A stretch of 10,530 nucleotides of DNA from Flavobacteriales bacterium (GCA_020854015.1 JADZGG010000271.1:1-10530), one strand, 5' to 3'; counted from the first letter of the stretch, positions 1 through 5,897 are shown. Numbers and translations are program-made. The notes: generated from the sequence alone by a model not told the origin.

Positions 1-235
1 TAAATGCCCGGAAACCCTTGCCCAGAGAGGTCATCCGCAAGCCTCCGCCCCGAACTGGGCCTACGCCCCACAGACCCGTGTCCAGGTCTACCCCACCCGT
101 CCAGGGAAAGCGGTGCCGGAAGGTGCCCGATCCGCCCCCTGGCGTCTACGTGCCGGGAGAGCGACCAATTCACTGCATCAACAAGGCATCGTGGATAGCA
201 GCGCACGCATCGCGATCGCCGCAAGAGCACTTCAC
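1..235. other. No confident gene; proline-rich open frames at window edge
   Basis: Two overlapping plus-strand frames are open here: the frame from base 2 runs to a TGA ending at base 244, and the frame from base 3 stays open past 300. A third frame has TAA at bases 1-3, which could be the stop of a gene lying to the left. Both open frames translate to low-complexity Pro/Arg-rich peptide with no domain I recognise, and the end of the region merges into the promoter of the hydrolase. It may be intergenic DNA or the disordered tail of an upstream gene; the sequence alone does not decide. Confidence 0.4.
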
Positions 236-243
236 TACCTTTG
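236..243 (+). promoter_or_regulatory. Bacteroidota -7 promoter element (TACCTTTG) of the hydrolase gene
   Basis: The octamer TACCTTTG matches the TAnnTTTG consensus of the Bacteroidota primary sigma factor at all six defined positions. It ends 18 bases before the ATG at 262, so transcription would start near 248-251 and leave a leader of roughly 11-14 bases. It also argues against the in-frame TTG at 241 as a start, because that codon lies inside the box. I see no clear -33 TTG/TTTG at the expected distance. Confidence 0.6.
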
Positions 244-261
244 AGCGGAGCACTCGTTGCC

Positions 262-1029
262 ATGCAGCCAGGACTGAAAGAGGAAGGGGAATTCCGCTAC
301 ATTGATGTGGGTGAAGGCCCCGTGCTCATCTTCCTGCACGGGCTCTTCGGCGCGCTGAGCAACTTCGAGGGACCGATCGCGCACTTCAGCGGTCGCTACC
401 GGGTGGTGATGCCCATGCTGCCGCTGTACACGCTGCCGATGTTGAACACCAACATACCCGCGTTGGCCGAGTTCCTCGATCGGTTCATCCGCCACAAGGG
501 CTTCAGCGAGGTCAACCTTCTAGGCAACTCCTTGGGAGGACACGTGGCGCTTGTGTATTGCACCAAACACGCTGCTAACATCCGCACGCTCATCCTTACC
601 GGCAGCAGTGGCCTGTACGAGAACGCCTTCGGTGGCAGCTTCCCCCGCCGCGAGGACAAGGAGTACCTGCGCGCCAAGATCGCGCTCACCTTCTACGACC
701 CGAAGCACACGTCCGACGAACTTGTGGAGGATTGCTACGTCACGGTGAACGACAAGGCGAAGCTCATCCGCATCCTCTCCTTGGCGAAGAGCGCGATCCG
801 CCATAACATGGCCGGCGACCTGCCCAACCTGAAGATGCCGGTCTGCTTGATCTGGGGCAAGCAGGACACGATCACACCACCCGACGTGGCCGAGGAGTTC
901 CATAAGCTCATCCCCCACAGCGAGCTCTTCTGGATCGACGAATGCGGACATGCCGCGATGATGGAACAGCCCGCAGCCTTCAACGCCACCGTTGACAGCT
1001 GGCTTTCGAAAACACTTGAACAGAAGTAG
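262..1029 (+). CDS. Alpha/beta hydrolase
   Basis: A 255-residue cytosolic alpha/beta-hydrolase-fold protein with no signal peptide. Visible elements in order are the oxyanion-hole motif HGLFG (residues 26-30), the nucleophile elbow GNSLGG with Ser90, an acid Asp202 in the WGKQD segment after the helical lid, and His230 in CGHAAMMEQP. The triad is complete and spaced as in the family, so it should be an active esterase or related hydrolase; the substrate cannot be read from sequence. The ATG at 262 is preferred over the in-frame TTG at 241 because 241 falls inside the predicted promoter box. It lies 91 bases upstream of engB on the same strand. No intrinsic terminator is evident between them, so co-transcription is possible. 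Confidence 0.9.
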   Translation: MQPGLKEEGEFRYIDVGEGPVLIFLHGLFGALSNFEGPIAHFSGRYRVVMPMLPLYTLPMLNTNIPALAEFLDRFIRHKGFSEVNLLGNSLGGHVALVYCTKHAANIRTLILTGSSGLYENAFGGSFPRREDKEYLRAKIALTFYDPKHTSDELVEDCYVTVNDKAKLIRILSLAKSAIRHNMAGDLPNLKMPVCLIWGKQDTITPPDVAEEFHKLIPHSELFWIDECGHAAMMEQPAAFNATVDSWLSKTLEQK

Positions 1030-1120
1030 TACGTGGTGAGCAGCGGGTGACGAGTGGATCTCCCACTTCGCGCCTTGCACTTCGCACATTGAACTTCCCA
1101 TTCCGCCCTTCCCGCTCCCC
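1030..1120 (+). repeat. Heptad-patterned spacer abutting the engB start codon
   Basis: The spacer between the hydrolase stop and the engB ATG is exactly 91 bases, 13 units of 7. The first four units (1030-1057) are purine-rich, such as CGAGTGG and CGGGTGA. The next nine (1058-1120) are pyrimidine-rich with consensus ACTTCSC: ACTTCGC occurs at 1065 and 1079, ACTTCCC at 1093, and the others differ at one to four positions. The last unit ends directly at the ATG. At the junction, CGA-GTGG (1051-1057) can pair with CCAC-T-TCG (1063-1070) around a 5-base loop. No Shine-Dalgarno site is visible. Function is unknown. Confidence 0.6.
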
Positions 1121-1741
1121 ATGGAAAACCTCAAAGCCACCCACCTCGGCAGCGGACGCGAGCACAAGCATTGGCCGAAGCCCGGCCTGCCCGAATACGC
1201 CTTCATCGGGCGAAGCAACGTGGGCAAGAGCTCGCTCATCAACATGCTGGTCGGTATCAACAAGCTGGCGCGGGTCAGTTCAACGCCCGGTAAGACGCGT
1301 AATGTAGAGCACTTCCGTGTGGAAGGCACCCTGAAACGCGATGCTCCCTGGATGCTGGCGGATCTACCGGGCTACGGTTTCGCCAAAGTGAGCCTGAGCG
1401 AGCGCGCCGCCTGGCAGCTGATGATCCACACCTACCTGAAGGAACGCGAGAACCTGCAGTGCGTGATGGTGCTGGTGGACTCACGCCTTGAACCGCAGCG
1501 CAGCGATATCGACATGATCGCCTGGCTCGGAGAGCACGAGATCCCCTTCGTCATCGTCTTCACCAAGAGCGACAAGTTGAAGCAGCCTTCCTTGGTCAGC
1601 AACATCGCCAAGTTCAAACGCGAACTGAAAAAGACCTGGAACGCATTGCCCCAGCTCTTCATCTCCAGTTCGGAGACCTACCGGGGTCGTGAAGAACTCC
1701 TCGCCTTCATCGACGCGGTGAACGCGGATTGGGGGAAGTGA
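1121..1741 (+). CDS. engB: Ribosome biogenesis GTP-binding protein EngB (YihA/YsxC)
   Basis: A 206-residue TrmE-Era-EngA-EngB-Septin-like GTPase of the usual length for EngB, which helps assemble the large ribosomal subunit and is essential in several bacteria. All G motifs are visible: G1 GRSNVGKS (residues 30-37), the switch I threonines around SSTPGKTRNV (53-62), G3 DLPGYGFAKV (81-90), G4 TKSD (148-151) and G5 SSSE (182-185). The DLPGYG motif and the short N-terminus are diagnostic of EngB rather than Der or Era. The ATG at 1121 directly follows the heptad-patterned spacer. The gene is convergent with gldC. Hydrolase, engB and gld genes as close neighbours is an arrangement I recall from other Bacteroidota, but I could not check it here. 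Confidence 0.96.
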   Translation: MENLKATHLGSGREHKHWPKPGLPEYAFIGRSNVGKSSLINMLVGINKLARVSSTPGKTRNVEHFRVEGTLKRDAPWMLADLPGYGFAKVSLSERAAWQLMIHTYLKERENLQCVMVLVDSRLEPQRSDIDMIAWLGEHEIPFVIVFTKSDKLKQPSLVSNIAKFKRELKKTWNALPQLFISSSETYRGREELLAFIDAVNADWGK

Positions 1742-1833
1742 ACGGAAGAGCTTCCGCCTCTGTGCTACCATAGGGAGATGCGAACGAGAACGGAATGTGG
1801 AGCGGAGGAGTGAGCGGAGAAGAAGCCCGTGGG

Positions 1834-1853
1834 AAAAACAAGGCCTCAGCCTT
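1834..1853 (-). terminator. Rho-independent terminator of gldB-gldC
   Basis: Read on the minus strand, AAGGC-TGAG-GCCTT forms a 5-bp stem with a 4-base loop, followed after one G by five T residues (plus-strand A at 1834-1838). It begins 5 bases after the gldC stop codon, exactly where the operon should end. Read on the plus strand, the same stem is followed by ATTTGTT, so it may also act weakly on transcription arriving from engB. Confidence 0.7.
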
Positions 1854-1858
1854 ATTTG

Positions 1859-2188
1859 TTACACCGGCTCGATACCGAGCATCTCTTCACCGAAGTAGTG
1901 GCCGAAGGCACGCATGTGCTTGGCCATGTCCTTCTCCCCTGTGGCGCGCTCAAAGGTGTCCGCCATGGTCAGCAGTTGCCGGTGGAAGAAGCTCTTCATC
2001 TCGTCAGTGGTCATCTCCTTCGTCCAGAGGTCGATGCGCAGGGCGTTCTGCTCCCGCTCATCCCACACGCTGATCAACGCGCTCTTGCAGGTGCTCTTCG
2101 TATCACCATCCTCCGCCTGCCAGTCGATGCGCTCAGGCACCTGGTTCTCATCAAGCGTAACAGTGAAGCGGATCTCGGAGGTTCTCAT
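1859..2188 (-). CDS. gldC: Gliding motility protein GldC
   Basis: A 109-residue soluble protein without a signal peptide, matching GldC in length and in its recognisable N-terminus (TSEIRFTVTLDENQVPERI, with an IDWQAEDG segment next) and in the acidic, helical C-terminal half. In Flavobacterium johnsoniae GldC is a cytoplasmic protein encoded beside gldB whose loss impairs but does not abolish gliding; its biochemical role is unknown. Here it follows gldB by 52 bases on the same strand and ends at a clear terminator, so it is the last gene of a gldB-gldC operon. The ATG at 2188 is preceded by the same type of 7-base units seen before engB rather than by a Shine-Dalgarno site. gldB/gldC homologues also occur in non-gliding Bacteroidota, so their presence does not prove motility. 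Confidence 0.92.
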   Translation of the reverse strand: MRTSEIRFTVTLDENQVPERIDWQAEDGDTKSTCKSALISVWDEREQNALRIDLWTKEMTTDEMKSFFHRQLLTMADTFERATGEKDMAKHMRAFGHYFGEEMLGIEPV

Positions 2189-2222
2189 GACAAGGACAAA
2201 TGGAAAGTGCGAAGTTCAACGT
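2189..2222 (-). repeat. Heptad-patterned leader abutting the gldC start codon
   Basis: Reading toward the gldC ATG on the minus strand, the leader divides into ACGTTGA, ACTTCGC, ACTTTCC and ATTTGTC plus the six bases CTTGTC. ACTTCGC is identical to two units before engB, and the order ACrTTGA then ACTTCsC is shared with 1086-1099 (12 of 14 bases). In both cases the pattern runs directly into the start codon. Confidence 0.45.
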
Positions 2223-2240
2223 ACGGACTGACCGAGCGGC

Positions 2241-3263
2241 TCAACGCGGCTTGTACGCTTTCAATATCGGCAGCGGATCCTTCATCGCGAAGAGCTGTGG
2301 CAGGGTGACATCGGGGTTCGCCTCAAGGTAGCTCTTCACCATCTGCTGGCCGATCCACTCACCAATGTGGCCGGGGCTTTCGCGGGGGAAGCCGTTAGTG
2401 AAGGGGGCATCGTTCATGATGCGTGCGATGTCGTCGTTCTTCCGGCTGTAAAGCATCTTCTTGTCTAGCAGCTCTTTCCACATGGGGAAGGCATTGGTCT
2501 CGCACCACTTCAACTGTTCCGGGCTGAAGGCGAGCTTGAGGGCGGGGTCGGTATCGGGGAGCAAGGCATCCAACAGCACCATCACCTTGCCGGTCTCCAC
2601 CAAGTTGGTGAGCAGGTCGGCGCCGCGAATGTCGCGGGTGTAGTGGACCATCAACCAACCCTTCATGGCACTGGGCACGAGCATGACGGGCTGCATCCGG
2701 TCCTTCACATACTGTGGAAAGTTCTCCGGAGCGAGGTACTGGATCATCGGCTGATCCTTGCCGATGAACCACTCCACACCTATGCCCAACACACTGTCGG
2801 TAGGCACGATGCCGTAGTTGAAGCCGGAATTGAAGGCCACGATGCGGGGCGTAAGGCTGTCGGGAAAGAGCGCTTTCAGTCGCCCGAACGCCGCCTCGAA
2901 CTGCGACCGTTGCGGCTCCATATCGCCAAAGGTTGAATCCGCGGCCCCCTGCGCCGAACTCCAATCGGGATCGTTCGTGAAGCTGGCCAGCACGATCGGC
3001 AAACGGGGGTCGTCCACTGGAGCCCCTTGCAGGATCTGCTCCACGTAAACGCGGTAGAACTCGCCGTACTGGGCATAGAGCTTCAAGCTCAGCGTTCCCG
3101 TGGTGTCCCCGGCGGAATGGAACAGGTCCTGGTCGAGGCGTTCAATGCGCAGGGGGGCTGCCAGAGGGACCGGATCCGGAGCGCTTCCGGGTTGTGTACA
3201 ACCAGCTATCAGGGTGGTGACGAACGCAATAGCGAGCGTCTTAGCTTTGGTGCGATCCATCAT
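2241..3263 (-). CDS. gldB: Gliding motility lipoprotein GldB
   Basis: A 340-residue predicted lipoprotein: a basic N-terminus, a hydrophobic stretch and the lipobox LIAGC with Cys22 as the lipidated residue. GldB is essential for gliding in F. johnsoniae. Family hallmarks I recognise are the early RIERLDQDLF segment, VAFNSGFNYGIVPTDSVLG, IGVEWFIGKD, the WCETNAFPMWKELLDKKMLYS stretch (split here as WCETNAFPMW and LLDKKMLYS) and the C-terminal GFPRESPGHIGEWIGQQMV block. Two ATGs in a row (3263 and 3260) are candidate starts; an in-frame TTG at 3272 is less likely because it lies in the promoter box. The gene is first in the gldB-gldC operon. Its start codon is 13 bases from that of the divergent outer-membrane gene, leaving essentially no room for an untranslated leader. 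Confidence 0.92.
   Translation of the reverse strand: MMDRTKAKTLAIAFVTTLIAGCTQPGSAPDPVPLAAPLRIERLDQDLFHSAGDTTGTLSLKLYAQYGEFYRVYVEQILQGAPVDDPRLPIVLASFTNDPDWSSAQGAADSTFGDMEPQRSQFEAAFGRLKALFPDSLTPRIVAFNSGFNYGIVPTDSVLGIGVEWFIGKDQPMIQYLAPENFPQYVKDRMQPVMLVPSAMKGWLMVHYTRDIRGADLLTNLVETGKVMVLLDALLPDTDPALKLAFSPEQLKWCETNAFPMWKELLDKKMLYSRKNDDIARIMNDAPFTNGFPRESPGHIGEWIGQQMVKSYLEANPDVTLPQLFAMKDPLPILKAYKPR
3242..3249 (+). promoter_or_regulatory. Bacteroidota -7 element (TAGCTTTG) of the outer-membrane gene, inside gldB
   Basis: TAGCTTTG is a perfect TAnnTTTG match ending 27 bases before the ATG at 3277, which predicts transcription from about 3254-3257 and a leader of about 20 bases. It lies within the first codons of gldB on the opposite strand. 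No convincing -33 TTG is present at the expected spacing. Confidence 0.6.
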
Positions 3264-3269
3264 CCGCCA

Positions 3270-3277
3270 CAAAACTA
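3270..3277 (-). promoter_or_regulatory. Bacteroidota -7 element (TAGTTTTG) of gldB, overlapping the neighbouring start codon
   Basis: On the minus strand TAGTTTTG is a perfect TAnnTTTG match. Its first base pairs with the A of the divergent gene's ATG at 3277. It ends only 6 bases before the first gldB ATG at 3263, so transcription would begin at or within a few bases of the start codon, implying a leaderless or nearly leaderless gldB message. A -33 box is not obvious. Confidence 0.5.
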
Positions 3278-4005
3278 TGAGAAAGGCCTTCGCTCTACTG
3301 ACCGCCGCCCTGCTTGCGGCCCCTGCATTGAACGCTCAGGACACCGGCAACGAGGGTGTTCGCTTCGGCATCAAGCTGGCTCCCAACATGTGCTGGTCGC
3401 GCTCTGACACCAAAGGCATTGAAGGTGACGGCAGCAGGATCGGCTACACCTTCGGGCTGCTCACCGAGTTCCCGATCGGTGCCAATGGCAACTACCGTTT
3501 TGCCACGGGAGTGTTCCTGAACAACATCGGGGGCAAAACGAAGACCGAGTACAGCTTGACCACCGACGATGGCCAGGGTAACAGCGTTACGACCAAGTAT
3601 GTGAACAGTTCCACCGTGGCGTTGCGTTATGTGGAAGTGCCGCTCACCATTAAAATGATGACCAATGAGATCGGCCTCATCCGCTACTACGGTCAGCTCG
3701 GTGTAAGCATGGCGGCCAATGTCCGCGCGAAGCAGGACTATGAACTGACCGCTTCCGGCAACGGAAGCACCACGACCACTTCGGACACCAAGATCGACGT
3801 GAAGGATGACACGGATGTGTTCAAGGCTGCTCTAGTGGTCGGTGCCGGTATGGAGTACAACGTCTCCGGCAACACGTCGCTGCTGGTCGGCCTTACCTAT
3901 AACAACGCGTTCACCAGCGCGAACAAGAAAGATGGTGTATCAGGCTTCGATAACGCCAAGATCTACGCCGACTACTTGGAGCTGACCTTGGGCGTGTTCT
4001 TCTGA
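3277..4005 (+). CDS. Secreted outer-membrane beta-barrel protein (PorT-like family)
   Basis: A 242-residue precursor with a clear signal peptide (residues 1-20, MRKAFALLTAALLAAPALNA, cleavage before QDTG). The mature part shows alternating amphipathic strands, glycine/aromatic turns (FGIKLAPNMCW, YTFGLLTEFPIG, YRFATGVFLNNIGG, GLTYNNAF) and a terminal Phe-Phe, as expected of a small beta-barrel of the Bacteroidota outer_membrane_beta-barrel type. A Thr/Ser/Asp-rich hydrophilic stretch around residues 160-175 is probably a surface loop. The frame is open upstream to 3100, but the signal peptide fixes the ATG at 3277, which has an A-rich preceding sequence (acaaaact) typical of starts in this phylum. 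Its role is unknown; it diverges from gldB and is followed by a strong hairpin. Confidence 0.85.
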   Translation: MRKAFALLTAALLAAPALNAQDTGNEGVRFGIKLAPNMCWSRSDTKGIEGDGSRIGYTFGLLTEFPIGANGNYRFATGVFLNNIGGKTKTEYSLTTDDGQGNSVTTKYVNSSTVALRYVEVPLTIKMMTNEIGLIRYYGQLGVSMAANVRAKQDYELTASGNGSTTTTSDTKIDVKDDTDVFKAALVVGAGMEYNVSGNTSLLVGLTYNNAFTSANKKDGVSGFDNAKIYADYLELTLGVFF

Positions 4006-4024
4006 GCAGCTTCCACTCTTCCAT

Positions 4025-4073
4025 GAAGCCCTGCGGCTCCTGAGCTTACCGAAGGACGCAGGGCTTCCTCTTT
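4025..4073 (+). terminator. Large hairpin terminator after the outer-membrane gene
   Basis: GAAGCCCTGCG (4025-4035) and CGCAGGGCTTC (4057-4067) are perfect 11-base complements; inside them TCCT and AGGA add four more pairs around an 11-base loop. The hairpin begins 19 bases after the stop and is followed by CTCTTT, a short mixed pyrimidine tail rather than a clean T run. It probably ends the upstream transcript and sits only 11 bases before the nadE ATG. Confidence 0.7.
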
Positions 4074-4084
4074 CCACCACCCTT

Positions 4085-4876
4085 ATGCACACGGAAAAGG
4101 TCATCGACCACATCAGCTCCTGGCTCAAGGACTATTGCGTTGCGAACCGTCAACAAGGCTTCGTCATCGGTGTAAGCGGCGGCATCGACAGCGCCGTCAC
4201 CAGCGCATTGTGCGCACGCACCGGACTGCCTACCCTGTGCGTGGAGATGCCCATCCATCAAGCGCAGAGCCATGTGACCCGCGCCTTGGAGCATGTGGTC
4301 CGCTTGCAGGAACAGCACCCGAACGTCGCATTGGAGCGCGTGGACCTCACCCCAACGTTCGAGACCATCAAAGCAGCGTTGCCCAAGGATGCGGCGCAGG
4401 CCGCTGTGGACCTTGCATTGGCGAACACCAGGGCCCGATTGCGCATGACCACACTCTACTACCTCGCCGGTCTGCATGGCAGTTTGGTGGCTGGCACGGG
4501 AAACAAGGTGGAGGACTTCGGCGTGGGCTTCTTCACCAAATACGGTGATGGCGGCGTTGACCTTTCCCCTATCGCGGACCTGACGAAGAGCGAAGTGTAT
4601 GAGCTGGCCAAGGCGCTGAACGTGGTGGAGAGCATCATGAAGGCCAAGCCTACCGACGGGCTGTTCGGCGACGACCGCAGCGACGAGGACCAGATCGGTG
4701 CCAGCTACCCCGAATTGGAGTGGGCCATGGCGCTGAGGGACAGCGGATCGGAACCTGCGGACCTCAGCGAACGCCAACGGAAAGTGCTGGCCATCTTCGA
4801 TCAACGTCGAGCCGCCAACAGACACAAGATGGGGGCCATACCTGTTTGCGTGATCCCGCAGGAATTGAGGTCTTGA
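4085..4876 (+). CDS. nadE: Ammonia-dependent NAD(+) synthetase NadE
   Basis: A 263-residue single-domain NAD synthetase that amidates nicotinic acid adenine dinucleotide with ATP and ammonia in the last step of NAD synthesis. The adenylate-forming PP-loop SGGIDSA is at residues 31-37, GTGNKVED at 137-144, and KPTDGLFGDDRSDEDQIG begins at 188; these cover the ATP and deamido-NAD sites of the family. There is no N-terminal glutaminase (CN-hydrolase) domain, so free ammonia or a separate donor must supply nitrogen. Length fits the ammonia-dependent class. The C-terminal RRAANRHKMGAIPV segment is also typical. The start follows the 4025-4073 hairpin closely, so the gene needs a promoter near or inside that hairpin, or read-through. 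pldA begins 8 bases after the stop. Confidence 0.96.
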   Translation: MHTEKVIDHISSWLKDYCVANRQQGFVIGVSGGIDSAVTSALCARTGLPTLCVEMPIHQAQSHVTRALEHVVRLQEQHPNVALERVDLTPTFETIKAALPKDAAQAAVDLALANTRARLRMTTLYYLAGLHGSLVAGTGNKVEDFGVGFFTKYGDGGVDLSPIADLTKSEVYELAKALNVVESIMKAKPTDGLFGDDRSDEDQIGASYPELEWAMALRDSGSEPADLSERQRKVLAIFDQRRAANRHKMGAIPVCVIPQELRS

Positions 4877-4884
4877 AACGGCGC

Positions 4885-5793
4885 ATGTTCGTATCCCGCG
4901 CCGTTCACGTTCTGCTGCTCCTGAGCGCGGTCGCCTTTCACTGTTGCACGCAAGCACAGAACCTCGCCTTCCTTGGAACGCACACGTTGGAGGCGCGCTG
5001 GGAACTGGAGGACAGCCTGCGCAATGGCACCTTTCTGATAACCCCGTATCGGCCGGTGTATGTTATGCCCGCGGTGTGGAGCAGTTCACCGAACTACTCG
5101 CCACAGCGTACGACCGAGGCCGTGTCACCGCTGCCCACGCCCATTCCCCTCAACGATGTGGAATGCAAGTTCCAGCTGAGCTTCAAGACCAAGGTGGTTC
5201 AGGGCCTGTTCAACGACAAGGGAGACCTCTGGGCGGCCTACACGCAAAGCTCCCGTTGGCAGCTCTACAACACCGATCTCTCCAGGGCTTTCCGCGAGAC
5301 GAACTACGAGCCCGAGGTCTTTGTGGTCTACCCGACCAAATACCGCCTCCTGGGCTTCAATGGCAAGTTCCTGGCGCTCGGGCTGAACCACCAGAGCAAT
5401 GGACGGGGCGAACCGCTGAGCCGCAGCTGGAACCGCATTGTGGCGCAGGTCGGCCTGGAACGTGGTCGCTGCACGCTGCTACTTCGACCTTGGTTGCGCA
5501 TCAAGGAGGACGAATCCGTGGACGAGAATCCGGAGATCAACAACTACGTCGGCAATGGCGAGTTCGTGCTCGTGTACCAGCACCGGTCACATGTCGTCTC
5601 CGTTCAGTTACACAACTCCTTCGTCACCGACCCCTTCGTCGGCGGTTCCATCCAAGGCGATTGGTCCTTCACCCTGAGCGGCAACCTGAAGGCGCACTTG
5701 CAGGTCTTCCACGGCTACGGCGAGAGCATGCTGGACTACAACCACCTGCAAAGCACCGTGGGCATCGGCATCTCGCTGCTGGAGTGGCTGTAG
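4885..5793 (+). CDS. pldA: Outer-membrane phospholipase A1 (OMPLA)
   Basis: A 302-residue precursor of the calcium-dependent barrel phospholipase that hydrolyses phospholipids in the outer leaflet of the outer membrane. After a signal peptide (about residues 1-23) come FQLSFKT, the block FRETNYEPEVF (136-146) and NHQSNGRGEPLSRSWNR (168-184). The last carries the full triad His169, Ser171 and Asn183 with the same 2 and 12 residue spacing as E. coli His142, Ser144 and Asn156. Of the E. coli calcium ligands, Ser106 and Ser152 align with Ser133 and Ser179, while Asp149 is replaced by Glu176. The C-terminal VFHGYGESMLDYNHLQ matches the family. The ATG at 4885 is used; an in-frame TTG at 4873 overlapping the nadE stop would add KRR to the signal peptide. 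It is probably co-transcribed with nadE. Confidence 0.93.
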   Translation: MFVSRAVHVLLLLSAVAFHCCTQAQNLAFLGTHTLEARWELEDSLRNGTFLITPYRPVYVMPAVWSSSPNYSPQRTTEAVSPLPTPIPLNDVECKFQLSFKTKVVQGLFNDKGDLWAAYTQSSRWQLYNTDLSRAFRETNYEPEVFVVYPTKYRLLGFNGKFLALGLNHQSNGRGEPLSRSWNRIVAQVGLERGRCTLLLRPWLRIKEDESVDENPEINNYVGNGEFVLVYQHRSHVVSVQLHNSFVTDPFVGGSIQGDWSFTLSGNLKAHLQVFHGYGESMLDYNHLQSTVGIGISLLEWL

Positions 5794-5799
5794 TTTTTA

Positions 5800-5823
5800 T
5801 GGAAAGGACCGGATACCTTTCCA
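5800..5823. other. Perfect 8-bp hairpin after pldA
   Basis: TGGAAAGG (5800-5807) and CCTTTCCA (5816-5823) are perfect complements around an 8-base loop, starting 6 bases after the pldA stop. A T5 run lies just before the stem rather than after it, and neither strand has a T tail downstream, so it is not a standard intrinsic terminator. It may stabilise the 3' end of the message or act as a weak terminator. Confidence 0.5.
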
Positions 5824-5832
5824 GTAGCTGCT

Positions 5833-5871
5833 GAACGAACGGTGGGCAATGCCATCCGGCTTCCGTCGTTC
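5833..5871. other. Second inverted repeat upstream of the 5898 gene
   Basis: GAACGA-CGG (5833-5842, with one bulged A) can pair with CCGTCGTTC (5863-5871) to give a 9-bp stem around a 20-base loop that contains a further small GGC/GCC pairing. No T tail follows. It lies 26 bases before the ATG at 5898 and could be part of that gene's leader or a terminator-like remnant. Function is not inferable. Confidence 0.35.
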
Positions 5872-5897
5872 ATTCAACGAACCGAACACACCGGACC

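Noticed and set aside
520..1329. Long antisense open frames, for example 520-1329 (-), 4046-4957 (-), 6818-7765 (-) and 8324-9160 (+)
   Set aside because: Each lies opposite a gene with clear family motifs, has no recognisable domain, and is explained by the high GC content and codon bias of the true strand.
1743..1756. CGGAAG-AG-CTTCCG inverted repeat just after the engB stop as an engB terminator
   Set aside because: The usable stem is only about 5 bp and no T run follows.
1795..2308. Plus-strand open frames across 1795-2308
   Set aside because: They overlap gldC antisense and the terminator at 1834-1853 and encode no recognisable domain.
3100..3276. Upstream extension of the outer-membrane gene to an ATG at 3100
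   Set aside because: The extension is antisense to gldB codons, and a classical signal peptide begins at the ATG at 3277.
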